Positions 8,089-15,304 of a stretch of 23,081 nucleotides of DNA are shown here, piece after piece. Every line of letters begins with the position of its first letter. The first letter of the stretch is position 1. The position numbers were made by a program, and so were the translations under genes. The notes under the pieces were generated by a model. It saw nothing but the letters and a program-made list of their open reading frames with translations, was not told where the DNA came from and ran no database searches. Source of the DNA: Planctomycetes bacterium UBA1146 (lineage in GTDB: Bacteria > Planctomycetota > UBA8108 > UBA1146); assembly GCA_002311345.1 (NCBI GenBank), contig DCAA01000034.1, forward strand, positions 1-23,081, written 5' to 3'.

Positions 8089-8931
8089 ATGCGTGCCGCG
8101 TCACTGTTTTGCATCCTGTGTCTTTGCGCTTGCCGGTCCTTGGCACCAGCGTCGTTGTCGCCGGGTCTCGAACTCGTCAACTGGAACACCTACCACCTGT
8201 TCGATCACCAGGTGCATACCGATTCGGCAGCTGCGTGGCTCGCCGCCGAGCAGCCAGCAATGGTCGCGCTTCAGGAGGTCTTGCATGTTGACTCCGCTGG
8301 ATTGGCGAAGCTTGCAGCGAAATGGGGCCATCCCTACGCAGTGATGCACAAGGAGAGCGGCTACCCGGTGGCGCTCACCAGCAGTGCGCCGATCGAGGTC
8401 GTCGAACGTCGTGTCGCCGATTTCCATCACGGCTACTTGCACGCGCGTACCCATGGCTTCGATGTCTTTGTCGTTCACTTCTGGCCGGGCAAGATTCACG
8501 AACCGAAGCACATCGCCGAACGCGCACGTGATCTGGTGTCGAATGGAAAACCTGTTCTAGTGGTGGGAGATTTCAACGGTGAGATCCGCCACGATCACGA
8601 GTATCTACTCGAGCACGGCCAGCTCGGCAAGGTCGTTGCTGGCGTGCGTACCTTCGACTATCGGATCACCGATACTTTCCTGGAGAGCGGCTTTGTCGAT
8701 CTGACTCATGCTCACGCACCCGCGGCCAAGTACACCTTCGGCTCTCCGGCGCTGATCCCGCGCTGGCGCAAGGACATGGAGGAGGTCCATCGGACACGCA
8801 GACGTATCGACTTCGTATTCGCCGATCTGGCGACCGCCAAGCGCGCGATGTCAGCGCGCGTCGTCACCGACGATTCGAGCGTCGGCCAATGGTCGGACCA
8901 TTACCCCGTCGGCGTCACATTCGCACCGTGA
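8089..8931 (+). CDS. Endonuclease/exonuclease/phosphatase-fold lipoprotein
   Basis: A 280-residue protein with a short signal peptide and probable lipobox (CLCAC, Cys15). All core motifs of the EEP superfamily are present: NWNTYH (31-36), LQEV with metal-binding Glu63, His130 in VVHFW, GDFNG (Asp161, Asn163), RRIDFVF (Asp241) and SDHYPV (Asp270, His271). Such enzymes cut phosphodiester or phosphomonoester bonds with Mg. An exported member could be a nuclease, a sphingomyelinase-like lipase or an inositol-phosphate phosphatase; the sequence does not decide. GGAGG lies 9 bases before the ATG. It follows pit by 29 bases and may be co-transcribed, which would suit phosphate scavenging. Confidence 0.82.
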   Translation: MRAASLFCILCLCACRSLAPASLSPGLELVNWNTYHLFDHQVHTDSAAAWLAAEQPAMVALQEVLHVDSAGLAKLAAKWGHPYAVMHKESGYPVALTSSAPIEVVERRVADFHHGYLHARTHGFDVFVVHFWPGKIHEPKHIAERARDLVSNGKPVLVVGDFNGEIRHDHEYLLEHGQLGKVVAGVRTFDYRITDTFLESGFVDLTHAHAPAAKYTFGSPALIPRWRKDMEEVHRTRRRIDFVFADLATAKRAMSARVVTDDSSVGQWSDHYPVGVTFAP

Positions 8932-8986
8932 GCGGCATGACGGTCTCAGTTCTATCCTTCGTGGGGTGATAACGATTCCTGTAGCA

Positions 8987-9119
8987 CGATTGAAACAACT
9001 CATCCCAATTCGATCACGGCTCTCCATGCCTGAGCTACTGCACTTTTTCAAAGCCCGCGCGCACATGGATAGGTTCGCAGGGTGCCGGGATTCGGGCTGA
9101 AATGATCATCGCTGGTTTC
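8987..9119. repeat. Dispersed repeat, copy R1
   Basis: Matches 13119-13251 over about 133 bases with fewer than ten mismatches, at a constant offset of 4132. Read on the minus strand it encodes ISARIPAPCEPIHVRAGFEKVQ then a stop, the same C-terminus that ends the histidine phosphatase gene in copy R2. It begins 12 bases after the stop of the serine hydrolase gene. The left flank (8960-8986) still looks distantly like R2, so the true unit may be longer. Confidence 0.85.
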
Positions 9120-9131
9120 GATCTCCCGCTC

Positions 9132-11639
9132 TCATTTCTCCGCCGCCCACGATTTGGCCAGGGCATAGCTGATGACCGATTCCATCAATGGACCGCGCCC
9201 CGAATCGTCCACATCGTGAAAACACTGGCAGGCTGCGATCACCCGGCCCTTGCCGTGGGAGTATTCGATGAACGTAGGCCGGTCTACAATCGTCTCTTCG
9301 CCGTTGGACTCGACTGCGAGGATGAGCGCGTCGCTCGGGACGTCCTGGAGATAACCGGAGCTCGCCCAGTGCGCCTGAATCAAACGCTTGCCCAAGAGAG
9401 GAAGGAAGATCGGATGGTCGGGTACAAGGATCGCGTTTTCGAGGGCGCCGTGAGTCGCCATGGTGACGCCGCGCGGAAGCATGATCGACGTGACTTGCGC
9501 CCAGTTTAGCTCGAGCACCAACGTGCCTCCGCTCGCAACATAGTCGTCGAACCGCGCGGCATTGCTGATGTAGTCATTGTAGAAATCTTTAAGCTGTCCA
9601 CCCGGAATGATGATCACTCCGTAGGGCGACAAATCGACGTCCGCCATCGCGCTGGATTCTCGCTTCTCATATTTGCAGCCGAGCTCGCCCACAACGTCCG
9701 CGAAATCCGTCGAGCGCCCCCACGACGGCGTGTTGCGAAAAATCAGGAAGTCCCCCACTGAACGAGCTTCCAACACCGAGTGGTCCGCTGGTTCCTCGTT
9801 CCCGCTGACCCCCGTTGTCTCGGGAAGCTTCCCCCAGATACTCTGTCTGGTCCAGAGCCCTTTCCGGCCGGTCGCCGCGGTAAAAAATGTGACGGTTGAT
9901 TCGTCCTCCAGTACGCGAAATCGCGCTGCGGATTCCGCGATCAGGTTCATCTGCTGCCCGTACAACTCGGCGGTGAGCACGCCCTCGTGCGTCTGAATCG
10001 TCATGGTGGACCCGCCACTCGACACCTTGTAGCGGCCGACATATCCGGCCAGCACCTGGGCGTCCACGGCGACCGATATCTCCTTGATTAGATCATCAGT
10101 AGATACTCCTAAATCGTTCAATACCTTGACACCGTTTTTGTTGCCTGGATTTAATTTTACAGACGTCATGTAATTTTCAATCGCTTCTTCCCTGGCACCT
10201 TGCTTTAAAAGCGCTTCCCCATAACTGTCGTACACAATCCAAGCATCTGGAAAAGCCTCAACATTAATTTTGAATATTGCAATCGCCTTTGATAGGTCGT
10301 CCTTGCCCATGTAGTAGTAGCCGAATTGATTCAATTGGCCCTCAGAGAAATCATATTTCTCAGATTGATTTTTCTTTAATTCGGTGTAAATCGCTGCAAT
10401 GTCATCAACGCCTGTACTGTCGATAATAGACTTCAGTTTATTTGCAATTGGGGGCTTTGCTCGGTGCCAATCTTCCAGTCGCACTCCTGTTTGCCAACGC
10501 ACCCAAGCACTAAATATGTGATAGTAAACACGTTGGCCACCGCCTCCATTTGTGACCATGATGAAACCGTCGTTCGTTTCTGGATTTACATGAAAGATCG
10601 CTTGCCAGCCCGTGTTGGCTCCACGATGCCCTCTTAAAACTACAGAAGTCCCTGGAATGGACTCCACGAAATACGCCAACCCATACCCATAACGTCCTTC
10701 CGCTTGCGGCACTGGCTTCATCATTTGTTCAATGATATTGCCGGGTATTACAGGGTTGTGTTTTTCATGGTCTTTAATTCGATAAAGATTGGCATACGCA
10801 AAGCGCGTAAAATCCTCGATCGTGGTATGAAATCCCGCTGCGGCTTGGGCTGTAAATAGCTCAAAGTCGATTGCTTCACCAAACGAATCGTATTCAGAAG
10901 AGGATGCAGTCATAATCTTGTCGTCTATTTTGTAACTGCTGTTGGTCATCCCAAGCGGATCCAGGACTTGAGATTGCATATAGTCCTCGAATTTTTGCCC
11001 GGTAACTTCCTCAATAATCAGTTGAAGAATTGTATACCCACCGCCCGAATATTTATATCTCGTTCCGGGCTCCATGATTATTTCCACTCGCCCAGGTCCA
11101 TTGTTCTTACCGTTCAGGGATTCTTCAATAGTCGGTAATTCATCGGTGGGAGACCACCCAGGGTAGCCATGCAATGACAATCCCGCGGTATGACTTAATA
11201 GTCTTCTTATAGTCACTTCGTTCGAGTCAAACTCTGATTCTGGCAAGTGCCATCTGCTAAGGTATTTTTCAGCTGGGGCGTCAAGGTCAAGTTTTCCATC
11301 TTGTACTAAATTCATTACTCCCCAAGCTGCGAACGTCTTGGAAATCGACCCGATGTTGAAACCTGTTTTTGTATCGACCTTGACTTCATTTTCAATATCA
11401 GAAAAACCATAGCCCTTCTGTAATACAATTTCTCCATTTTCAATAATCGCAATGGCTGCCCCGGGAACAGAAAAGTCCTGTAGCAACTGAGGCATTTTTT
11501 CGTCAATTTCACTCACGAATTGCGCAATACTTTGCTCTTGGTTCTCTTGCGCGAGCGTGGTTGAGGTCAGACTCAGCAGCAGCGCGAGGCCGGGAAGGAA
11601 GATTGATTTCATGGGTTGAAGTGCTGATGTGTTTCGCAT
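9132..11639 (-). CDS. Chimeric exported serine hydrolase (class C beta-lactamase fold) with extra C-terminal domains
   Basis: An 835-residue exported protein. Residues 1-34 are a signal peptide nearly identical to that of the next gene upstream. Residues 40-385 are a beta-lactamase/esterase (S12) domain: SISK (Ser98, Lys101) is the nucleophile motif, YSG (197-199) stands in for YxN, and GHRGANTGW (337-345) for the KTG/HxG motif. Residues about 435-500 look like TPR helices. Residues 528-600 resemble the DUF3471-type barrel common after such hydrolases, and 630-835 look like a ThuA/glutamine-amidotransferase-like fold (VIIIPGGQ at 675-682). Residues about 35-515 are encoded by clearly AT-richer DNA (19 G/C in 60 bases at 10321-10380) than the remainder (35 in 60 at 9601-9660). 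The start at 11639 is chosen over 11678 by match to the paralogous start. The substrate is unknown. Confidence 0.85.
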   Translation of the reverse strand: MRNTSALQPMKSIFLPGLALLLSLTSTTLAQENQEQSIAQFVSEIDEKMPQLLQDFSVPGAAIAIIENGEIVLQKGYGFSDIENEVKVDTKTGFNIGSISKTFAAWGVMNLVQDGKLDLDAPAEKYLSRWHLPESEFDSNEVTIRRLLSHTAGLSLHGYPGWSPTDELPTIEESLNGKNNGPGRVEIIMEPGTRYKYSGGGYTILQLIIEEVTGQKFEDYMQSQVLDPLGMTNSSYKIDDKIMTASSSEYDSFGEAIDFELFTAQAAAGFHTTIEDFTRFAYANLYRIKDHEKHNPVIPGNIIEQMMKPVPQAEGRYGYGLAYFVESIPGTSVVLRGHRGANTGWQAIFHVNPETNDGFIMVTNGGGGQRVYYHIFSAWVRWQTGVRLEDWHRAKPPIANKLKSIIDSTGVDDIAAIYTELKKNQSEKYDFSEGQLNQFGYYYMGKDDLSKAIAIFKINVEAFPDAWIVYDSYGEALLKQGAREEAIENYMTSVKLNPGNKNGVKVLNDLGVSTDDLIKEISVAVDAQVLAGYVGRYKVSSGGSTMTIQTHEGVLTAELYGQQMNLIAESAARFRVLEDESTVTFFTAATGRKGLWTRQSIWGKLPETTGVSGNEEPADHSVLEARSVGDFLIFRNTPSWGRSTDFADVVGELGCKYEKRESSAMADVDLSPYGVIIIPGGQLKDFYNDYISNAARFDDYVASGGTLVLELNWAQVTSIMLPRGVTMATHGALENAILVPDHPIFLPLLGKRLIQAHWASSGYLQDVPSDALILAVESNGEETIVDRPTFIEYSHGKGRVIAACQCFHDVDDSGRGPLMESVISYALAKSWAAEK

Positions 11640-11657
11640 TTTCGTTGCTTTCTGTTG
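11538..11657. repeat. Duplicated leader and signal-peptide segment, copy A
   Basis: About 120 bases covering the sequence just upstream of the ATG and the first 34 codons of the serine hydrolase. It matches 12572-12692 with roughly ten differences, most in the untranslated part. Beyond LAQENQ the two genes share nothing. Confidence 0.92.
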
Positions 11658-11728
11658 GTCAACAATTCGGTCGTTCAAGAAAAGAGGTGCGTCCCCGTTT
11701 CGTTCCTTTGATTGAAAGGATCAAGGTG

Positions 11729-12673
11729 TCACTGGGGGGTGTCCACCCGCGTGAATGTCCCCGGGTATCCGCCATGTTGCCACGTGTAGAGCGCGCTGTT
11801 CACGCGCCGCTTCCCGTCTTTGCCTGTTGTCTCCGTGCTGTCGAGGAACCCGATCGCGCGCCGATCGCGCGCCCAGCACAGACCTTCGATCTTCTCGCCG
11901 TCGTATACTCCGTTGGTGCCCCAGAACTGCCGTGAGAACCCGGCGATGCGGAGTGAATCGCGACCTGTCTCTTCGTCGTGCACCACAAAGGCGACGCGAC
12001 AGGTTGTCGGATGAGTGGAGTATTCCGTGACGTTTTCCATCCTGATCACCACGTTGTCGCTCTCCAGGTGAACCACGTGCAATGTTCCCACCTTGCGTTG
12101 TTTCGCGGCTGGCTTCTTCGCTGGCTTCGTAGCCTCGTCTTTCGAGGGCCCTTCCTCGTCAGCCTTCGTCTCCGGTGACTGCAAGTAGAGCAAGTGCGAA
12201 GCGAAGTAGGTCATGTCATGGGAGTAGGCCCAGTCATGGGACAGGACAAAATCGAACGTCCTTCGCGAACCATCCCGCGTGTCCAGCAAGACCAGTGTCT
12301 GGCCCGCACGTGTGTTCTTCGGCCTGGCAGTCCTCGAGTCCTCGAGCGGCGGCTTCTGCAAAGCGCTCACCCAACGCGAGTCACGGCTGATGCGCGGGTT
12401 CTGTCCGCGTTCAATGGTGAACGTGACGTCGCGTTCCGTCGACCAAACGCGGACGTTGCCATCGCCCCGGTCCGAACGCTCCTCCGCCGCCATCCAGGCT
12501 CCTTCGTCCGAGATGACCGGGTTGTGCAGGGCACGGATCTCCGAGTCGTCCCGGAGCGGTTGCGCCGGTTTTTGGTTCTCTTGGGCGAGCGTGGTTGAGG
12601 TCAGGCTCAGCAGCAGCGCGAGGCCGGTGAGGAAGATTGATTTCATGGATTGAAGTGCTGATGTGTTTCGCAT
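11729..12673 (-). CDS. Truncated S9-type peptidase: signal peptide plus propeller N-terminus
   Basis: A 314-residue open frame. After a signal peptide (1-34, shared with the serine hydrolase) it shows the start of a WD40/PD40-like propeller as found at the N-terminus of exported prolyl-oligopeptidase (S9) enzymes: LRALHNPVISDEGAWMAAEE is replaced here by IRALHNPVISDEGAWMAAEE, then VRVWSTERDVTFTIERGQNP, a Lys/Pro/Ala-rich linker around 180-195, and RKVGTLHVVHLESD. Family members run to several hundred residues more, with a C-terminal alpha/beta-hydrolase domain. Here the frame stops after GTFTRVDTPQ and no peptidase domain follows, so the protein should be inactive as a peptidase. The stop falls at a palindromic GGGTGTCCACCC (11737-11748), a likely rearrangement junction. 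Confidence 0.7.
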   Translation of the reverse strand: MRNTSALQSMKSIFLTGLALLLSLTSTTLAQENQKPAQPLRDDSEIRALHNPVISDEGAWMAAEERSDRGDGNVRVWSTERDVTFTIERGQNPRISRDSRWVSALQKPPLEDSRTARPKNTRAGQTLVLLDTRDGSRRTFDFVLSHDWAYSHDMTYFASHLLYLQSPETKADEEGPSKDEATKPAKKPAAKQRKVGTLHVVHLESDNVVIRMENVTEYSTHPTTCRVAFVVHDEETGRDSLRIAGFSRQFWGTNGVYDGEKIEGLCWARDRRAIGFLDSTETTGKDGKRRVNSALYTWQHGGYPGTFTRVDTPQ

Positions 12674-12692
12674 TGTTCTTCGCTTTCTGTTG
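12572..12692. repeat. Duplicated leader and signal-peptide segment, copy B
   Basis: Partner of 11538-11657, at the start of the truncated S9 gene. The reading frame and the ATG are conserved in both copies. Confidence 0.92.
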
Positions 12693-12804
12693 TAATTTTG
12701 TAGCGACCCTCGGGGATGTATTCGGTCGCGCTAGCGACAGCTTCACCCGCGCTCAGCTTTTCCGCGTCGTGTCAGTGGATCCTGTCGAACGACTCGCCGT
12801 TGAA

Positions 12805-12906
12805 CTAATAGACACCGTCTCCTCCCAACCACAGATCGCCCCGACGGTCCGTGTAGATGGTCATGATGCCCTTGCTCGTAAGCCCGTCTCGAACCGTATC
12901 GTAATA
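12805..12906 (-). pseudogene. Fragment of a two-component-regulator propeller (Reg_prop) protein
   Basis: The 33 codons before the stop read DGLTSKGIMTIYTDRRGDLW followed by LGGDGVY, the repeat unit of Reg_prop beta-propellers (Gl.s..i..iy.D..G.lWiG). The frame continues upstream into unrelated sequence and the dispersed repeat without a start or further propeller blades. It is a scrap left by deletion or recombination, not a functional gene. Confidence 0.6.
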
Positions 12907-12964
12907 GCTACCGCCAGAGCAGCCTGTAACTGCTCCGTAACAAATCAAAACTCTGGCAGTCAGC

Positions 12965-13252
12965 GGTGTCCACCCCTCTTCTAACCCCACATCTCCCACA
13001 AGTCTAGATGACGACAATCGTGTCCCCTGTGCGCACTCTCGCGTTCGAATTCGGCGCCGATTCTGGGGAGATCAGCGGAGATAGAGAAACAGTCACTCAC
13101 ACCACGAATTCTGGCTTCCGATTGAAACAACTCATCCCAATTCGTTCACGGCTCTCCATGCCTGAGCTACTGCACTTTTTCAAAGCCCGCGCGCACATGG
13201 ATAGGTTCGCCGGGTGCAGGGATTCGGGCTGAAAAGATCTTCGATTGTTTCG
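12965..13252. repeat. Dispersed repeat, copy R2 (most complete)
   Basis: A composite. Its left half (about 12980-13100) matches R3 at 18867-18985 and its right half (13119-13252) matches R1 at 8987-9119. The left half starts with TCTAACCCC and TCTAGA flanking a hairpin-like segment, followed by GTGTCCCCTGTGCG. The right half includes the last 25 or so codons of the histidine phosphatase gene. GGTGTCCACC (12965-12974) at the edge resembles the palindrome at 11737-11748. Confidence 0.8.
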
Positions 13253-13862
13253 GTGCGTAGACATACAGCCAGTCGTTCTCATGCTCGACTTGAAACCCTT
13301 GCTCCAATGAGAGCCCCAGCAAGTTCTTGATGAGCATCTTGTTAACATTGCGGTGCCCGACTACCAAGGCGTGGCCGGAACATAGAACTCGTTCTTGGAG
13401 GTCCTGCGTGAGCAGACGAACTCGCTCATCTACCATAACCAGGCTTTCGCCACCGCCTGGCAGGATGACGTTGACCTCGTCATCCAGGAAGGCCTGGTAG
13501 CAATCCCGGGAAAACTCGTCAGAAAAGTCATCCTTGTGTTGCCCTTCGAAAATGCCCAATTTTACTTCGTTGAGCTCGGCCTTCTTTTCTAAAGCTATAT
13601 TCTTTTCGAGACTGAGAGGGATGGCTGTCTGTATCGTCCGCTGTAGCGTGCTGCAAACAATTCTGTCCAGGGAAATCGGATTGAGCAGAAAGAAGAGATT
13701 CTTCCTTTGGTCGAATCCCTTCATGGTCAAGGGGCGGTCTTGCTGCCCTTGAATGATCCTTCTCTCGTTCCAGTCAGTTTCTCCGTGCCGAGCGAGCAGA
13801 AGGCAGTTCTCGTCGAGAGCCCGTAGAAAGTCTTGCAAGGAAGAATAGGATTGGGTTTCCAT
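13167..13862 (-). CDS. Histidine phosphatase family protein (phosphoglycerate-mutase fold)
   Basis: A 231-residue cytoplasmic protein, last gene of the five-gene operon. LLARHGETDWN holds the catalytic His26; CSTLQRTIQTA (70-80) supplies the second Arg; LGIFEGQ and VVGHRNVNK (His170) complete the active site of the broad 2,3-PGM-dependent mutase/phosphatase family. The role is probably removal of a phosphate from a small metabolite of the pathway, but the substrate is not readable. Start 13862 has AGGAAG four bases upstream and lies 8 bases after the CDP-alcohol transferase stop. The final ~25 residues (SARIPAPGEPIHVRAGFEKV and one more) come from repeat R2, so this tail may have been acquired by recombination. 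Confidence 0.85.
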   Translation of the reverse strand: METQSYSSLQDFLRALDENCLLLARHGETDWNERRIIQGQQDRPLTMKGFDQRKNLFFLLNPISLDRIVCSTLQRTIQTAIPLSLEKNIALEKKAELNEVKLGIFEGQHKDDFSDEFSRDCYQAFLDDEVNVILPGGGESLVMVDERVRLLTQDLQERVLCSGHALVVGHRNVNKMLIKNLLGLSLEQGFQVEHENDWLYVYAPKQSKIFSARIPAPGEPIHVRAGFEKVQ

Positions 13863-13870
13863 TGGTCTTC

Positions 13871-14626
13871 CTATGTATCACTGGCCACGTGTGACAGTGT
13901 CGATATCTTCCACATTCGAAACACAAGATTGATGGCAAGGAGGATAGTCATGGTGATAACGAACCACTCAATTATCGCCGTCTGACCATCTATGAGGTAG
14001 AAGAGAATTGCCAGGCTGAGATACAAGAAACGCGTATCGCTGCCGGCACACAGCAAGCTAAAGACACGCTCGTGCTCATTCTTCTCATAGTTCCTGTGAT
14101 AGACGGAACGATACTTCTCGGAAGAGGCCGTGAGGAGGAAGACCATCCCCATGTAACCGAAAAACAAAGTCCCCCACTGGAGGCTAGTGGTACTTTCCGG
14201 CATGGAGAAAAGCACTCCCGCAAAAATCAAGAACTCGGCACATCGGTCGGTCATCGTGTCGTAAAAGTCACCCAGTTTACTGCCTGACTTTGTCAGTCGG
14301 GCTACCTCGCCGTCTACACACGACCATAAACCAAACAGCTGAATCAAAAGAATGCCGGCAATATAATGCTGCTGGGACAAGCTCCACGCAGCGAGAATCG
14401 CAACGAGGAAATCGATCCCGGTTGCAGCATTGGCGGAGATCCCCCTGCGTACACAGAATGTTGAAATGTAGAGCGATATCCTGCGCTGCACCACATAGCA
14501 GTACATGCCATCGCTTGCTTTCTTGGCAAGCTGCGGGTAGGCGGCGTCTCGAGACAGCGTGCCGCCGTCCGAGGACTGGCTTTGTTCTGGCACCTGTTGA
14601 TCTGGTGCTGACTTGGACCGTTTCAA
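13871..14626 (-). CDS. CDP-alcohol phosphatidyltransferase
   Basis: A 251-residue membrane protein with the complete family signature DGxxARx8GxxxDxxxD: Asp105, Gly106, Ala109, Arg110, Gly119, Asp123 and Asp127 in CVDGEVARLTKSGSKLGDFY and the following DTMTDR. Several hydrophobic helices follow, and the first 45 residues are polar. These enzymes displace CMP from a CDP-activated alcohol, joining it to a lipid or polyol acceptor at the inner membrane. I place the start at a TTG (14626) whose TTGA overlaps the LicD stop and which has GAGGGAG five bases upstream. An ATG at 14740 would overlap LicD by 118 bases. Context suggests it uses the nucleotide made by the LicC/PntC-like enzyme to make a phospholipid or phosphonolipid headgroup. 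Confidence 0.85.
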   Translation of the reverse strand: MKRSKSAPDQQVPEQSQSSDGGTLSRDAAYPQLAKKASDGMYCYVVQRRISLYISTFCVRRGISANAATGIDFLVAILAAWSLSQQHYIAGILLIQLFGLWSCVDGEVARLTKSGSKLGDFYDTMTDRCAEFLIFAGVLFSMPESTTSLQWGTLFFGYMGMVFLLTASSEKYRSVYHRNYEKNEHERVFSLLCAGSDTRFLYLSLAILFYLIDGQTAIIEWFVITMTILLAINLVFRMWKISTLSHVASDT

Positions 14627-15288
14627 GTGTTCTCCCTCAGATATGCCATGACATCTTCCAGGCGAAACCTTGTTGAAGGATAACCGGTCGGCTTGTATTG
14701 GCGATGATTCAATCCATGAAGCATGCAAGTCTCGAGGCAATCTTCGCCGTAGTACTCCTTGATGATCTTATCTGATAGACGAGGAACGCTGACCGTAAGA
14801 TCCAGAAAGGGACGTCGCTCGAGTGGGAAGAAGTCCTCGATCGAGTATTTGAACTCTTCGGGGGGCAAGGTCATGATGCTCGACTGGATGTCTGGCTCCC
14901 AGATACCCAACCACGGGAATTTCCATGCTTGGCCTGGAATTGGTAGCCCCTGCTCAGAGTGTAGTCGGTATCCGCATCGTCTCTCCATGCCGCCCAGCGT
15001 GCGCATGTCGCTGTAAACGACATACCCCCGTTCTTCAAATCTCCGGCGGCATTTTCTCTCGAATTTGTCTGCGTCAAAGATAATGATGTCGAGATCATCG
15101 TCCCATGGAATGAAACCTTCATGGCGAATCCATCCAAGCAACGTGCCGAACATGATGCAGTAGTCCACACCTTCGGAAAACAGAATCTCGTCGGTGTCTC
15201 GTAGGTGTTGGAGAGCAAGTTCCTGCTCAGCGAAGAAACCAGTCTCTTTGAAGAGGCGGAGCTCATCTTCTCTGTCGGTTGTATCCAT
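14623..15288 (-). CDS. LicD-family phosphotransferase
   Basis: A 221-residue protein with the LicD hallmark FGTLLGWIRHEGFIPWDDDL (about 47-66) followed by DI, where the aspartates bind metal in a nucleotidyltransferase-like fold. LicD proteins move phosphocholine or a similar phospho-alcohol from its CDP form onto a sugar of a glycan or glycolipid. The frame is open upstream to 15768, but that part is antisense-like noise over the aminotransferase gene; ATG 15288 begins the conserved region, 16 bases after the aminotransferase stop. Its stop overlaps the next start by 4 bases. Together with the adjacent CDP-alcohol transferase it suggests the activated headgroup is delivered both to a glycan and to a lipid. 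Confidence 0.85.
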   Translation of the reverse strand: MDTTDREDELRLFKETGFFAEQELALQHLRDTDEILFSEGVDYCIMFGTLLGWIRHEGFIPWDDDLDIIIFDADKFERKCRRRFEERGYVVYSDMRTLGGMERRCGYRLHSEQGLPIPGQAWKFPWLGIWEPDIQSSIMTLPPEEFKYSIEDFFPLERRPFLDLTVSVPRLSDKIIKEYYGEDCLETCMLHGLNHRQYKPTGYPSTRFRLEDVMAYLRENT

Positions 15289-15304
15289 TGTGAATTTCTG
15301 TGTC

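Noticed and set aside
6935..8146. 403-codon minus-strand frame opposite pit
   Set aside because: Composition is Asp/Arg/Gln/His-rich low complexity typical of an antisense frame, while the plus strand has all PiT motifs.
12637..12984. 115-codon plus-strand frame over the S9 start
   Set aside because: It is the complement of the duplicated signal-peptide segment and has no independent support.
8987..13252. Integron cassette array
   Set aside because: Repeats sit at gene ends, but no paired RYYYAAC/GTTRRRY core sites and no integrase are seen. Kept only as a weak hypothesis to test.
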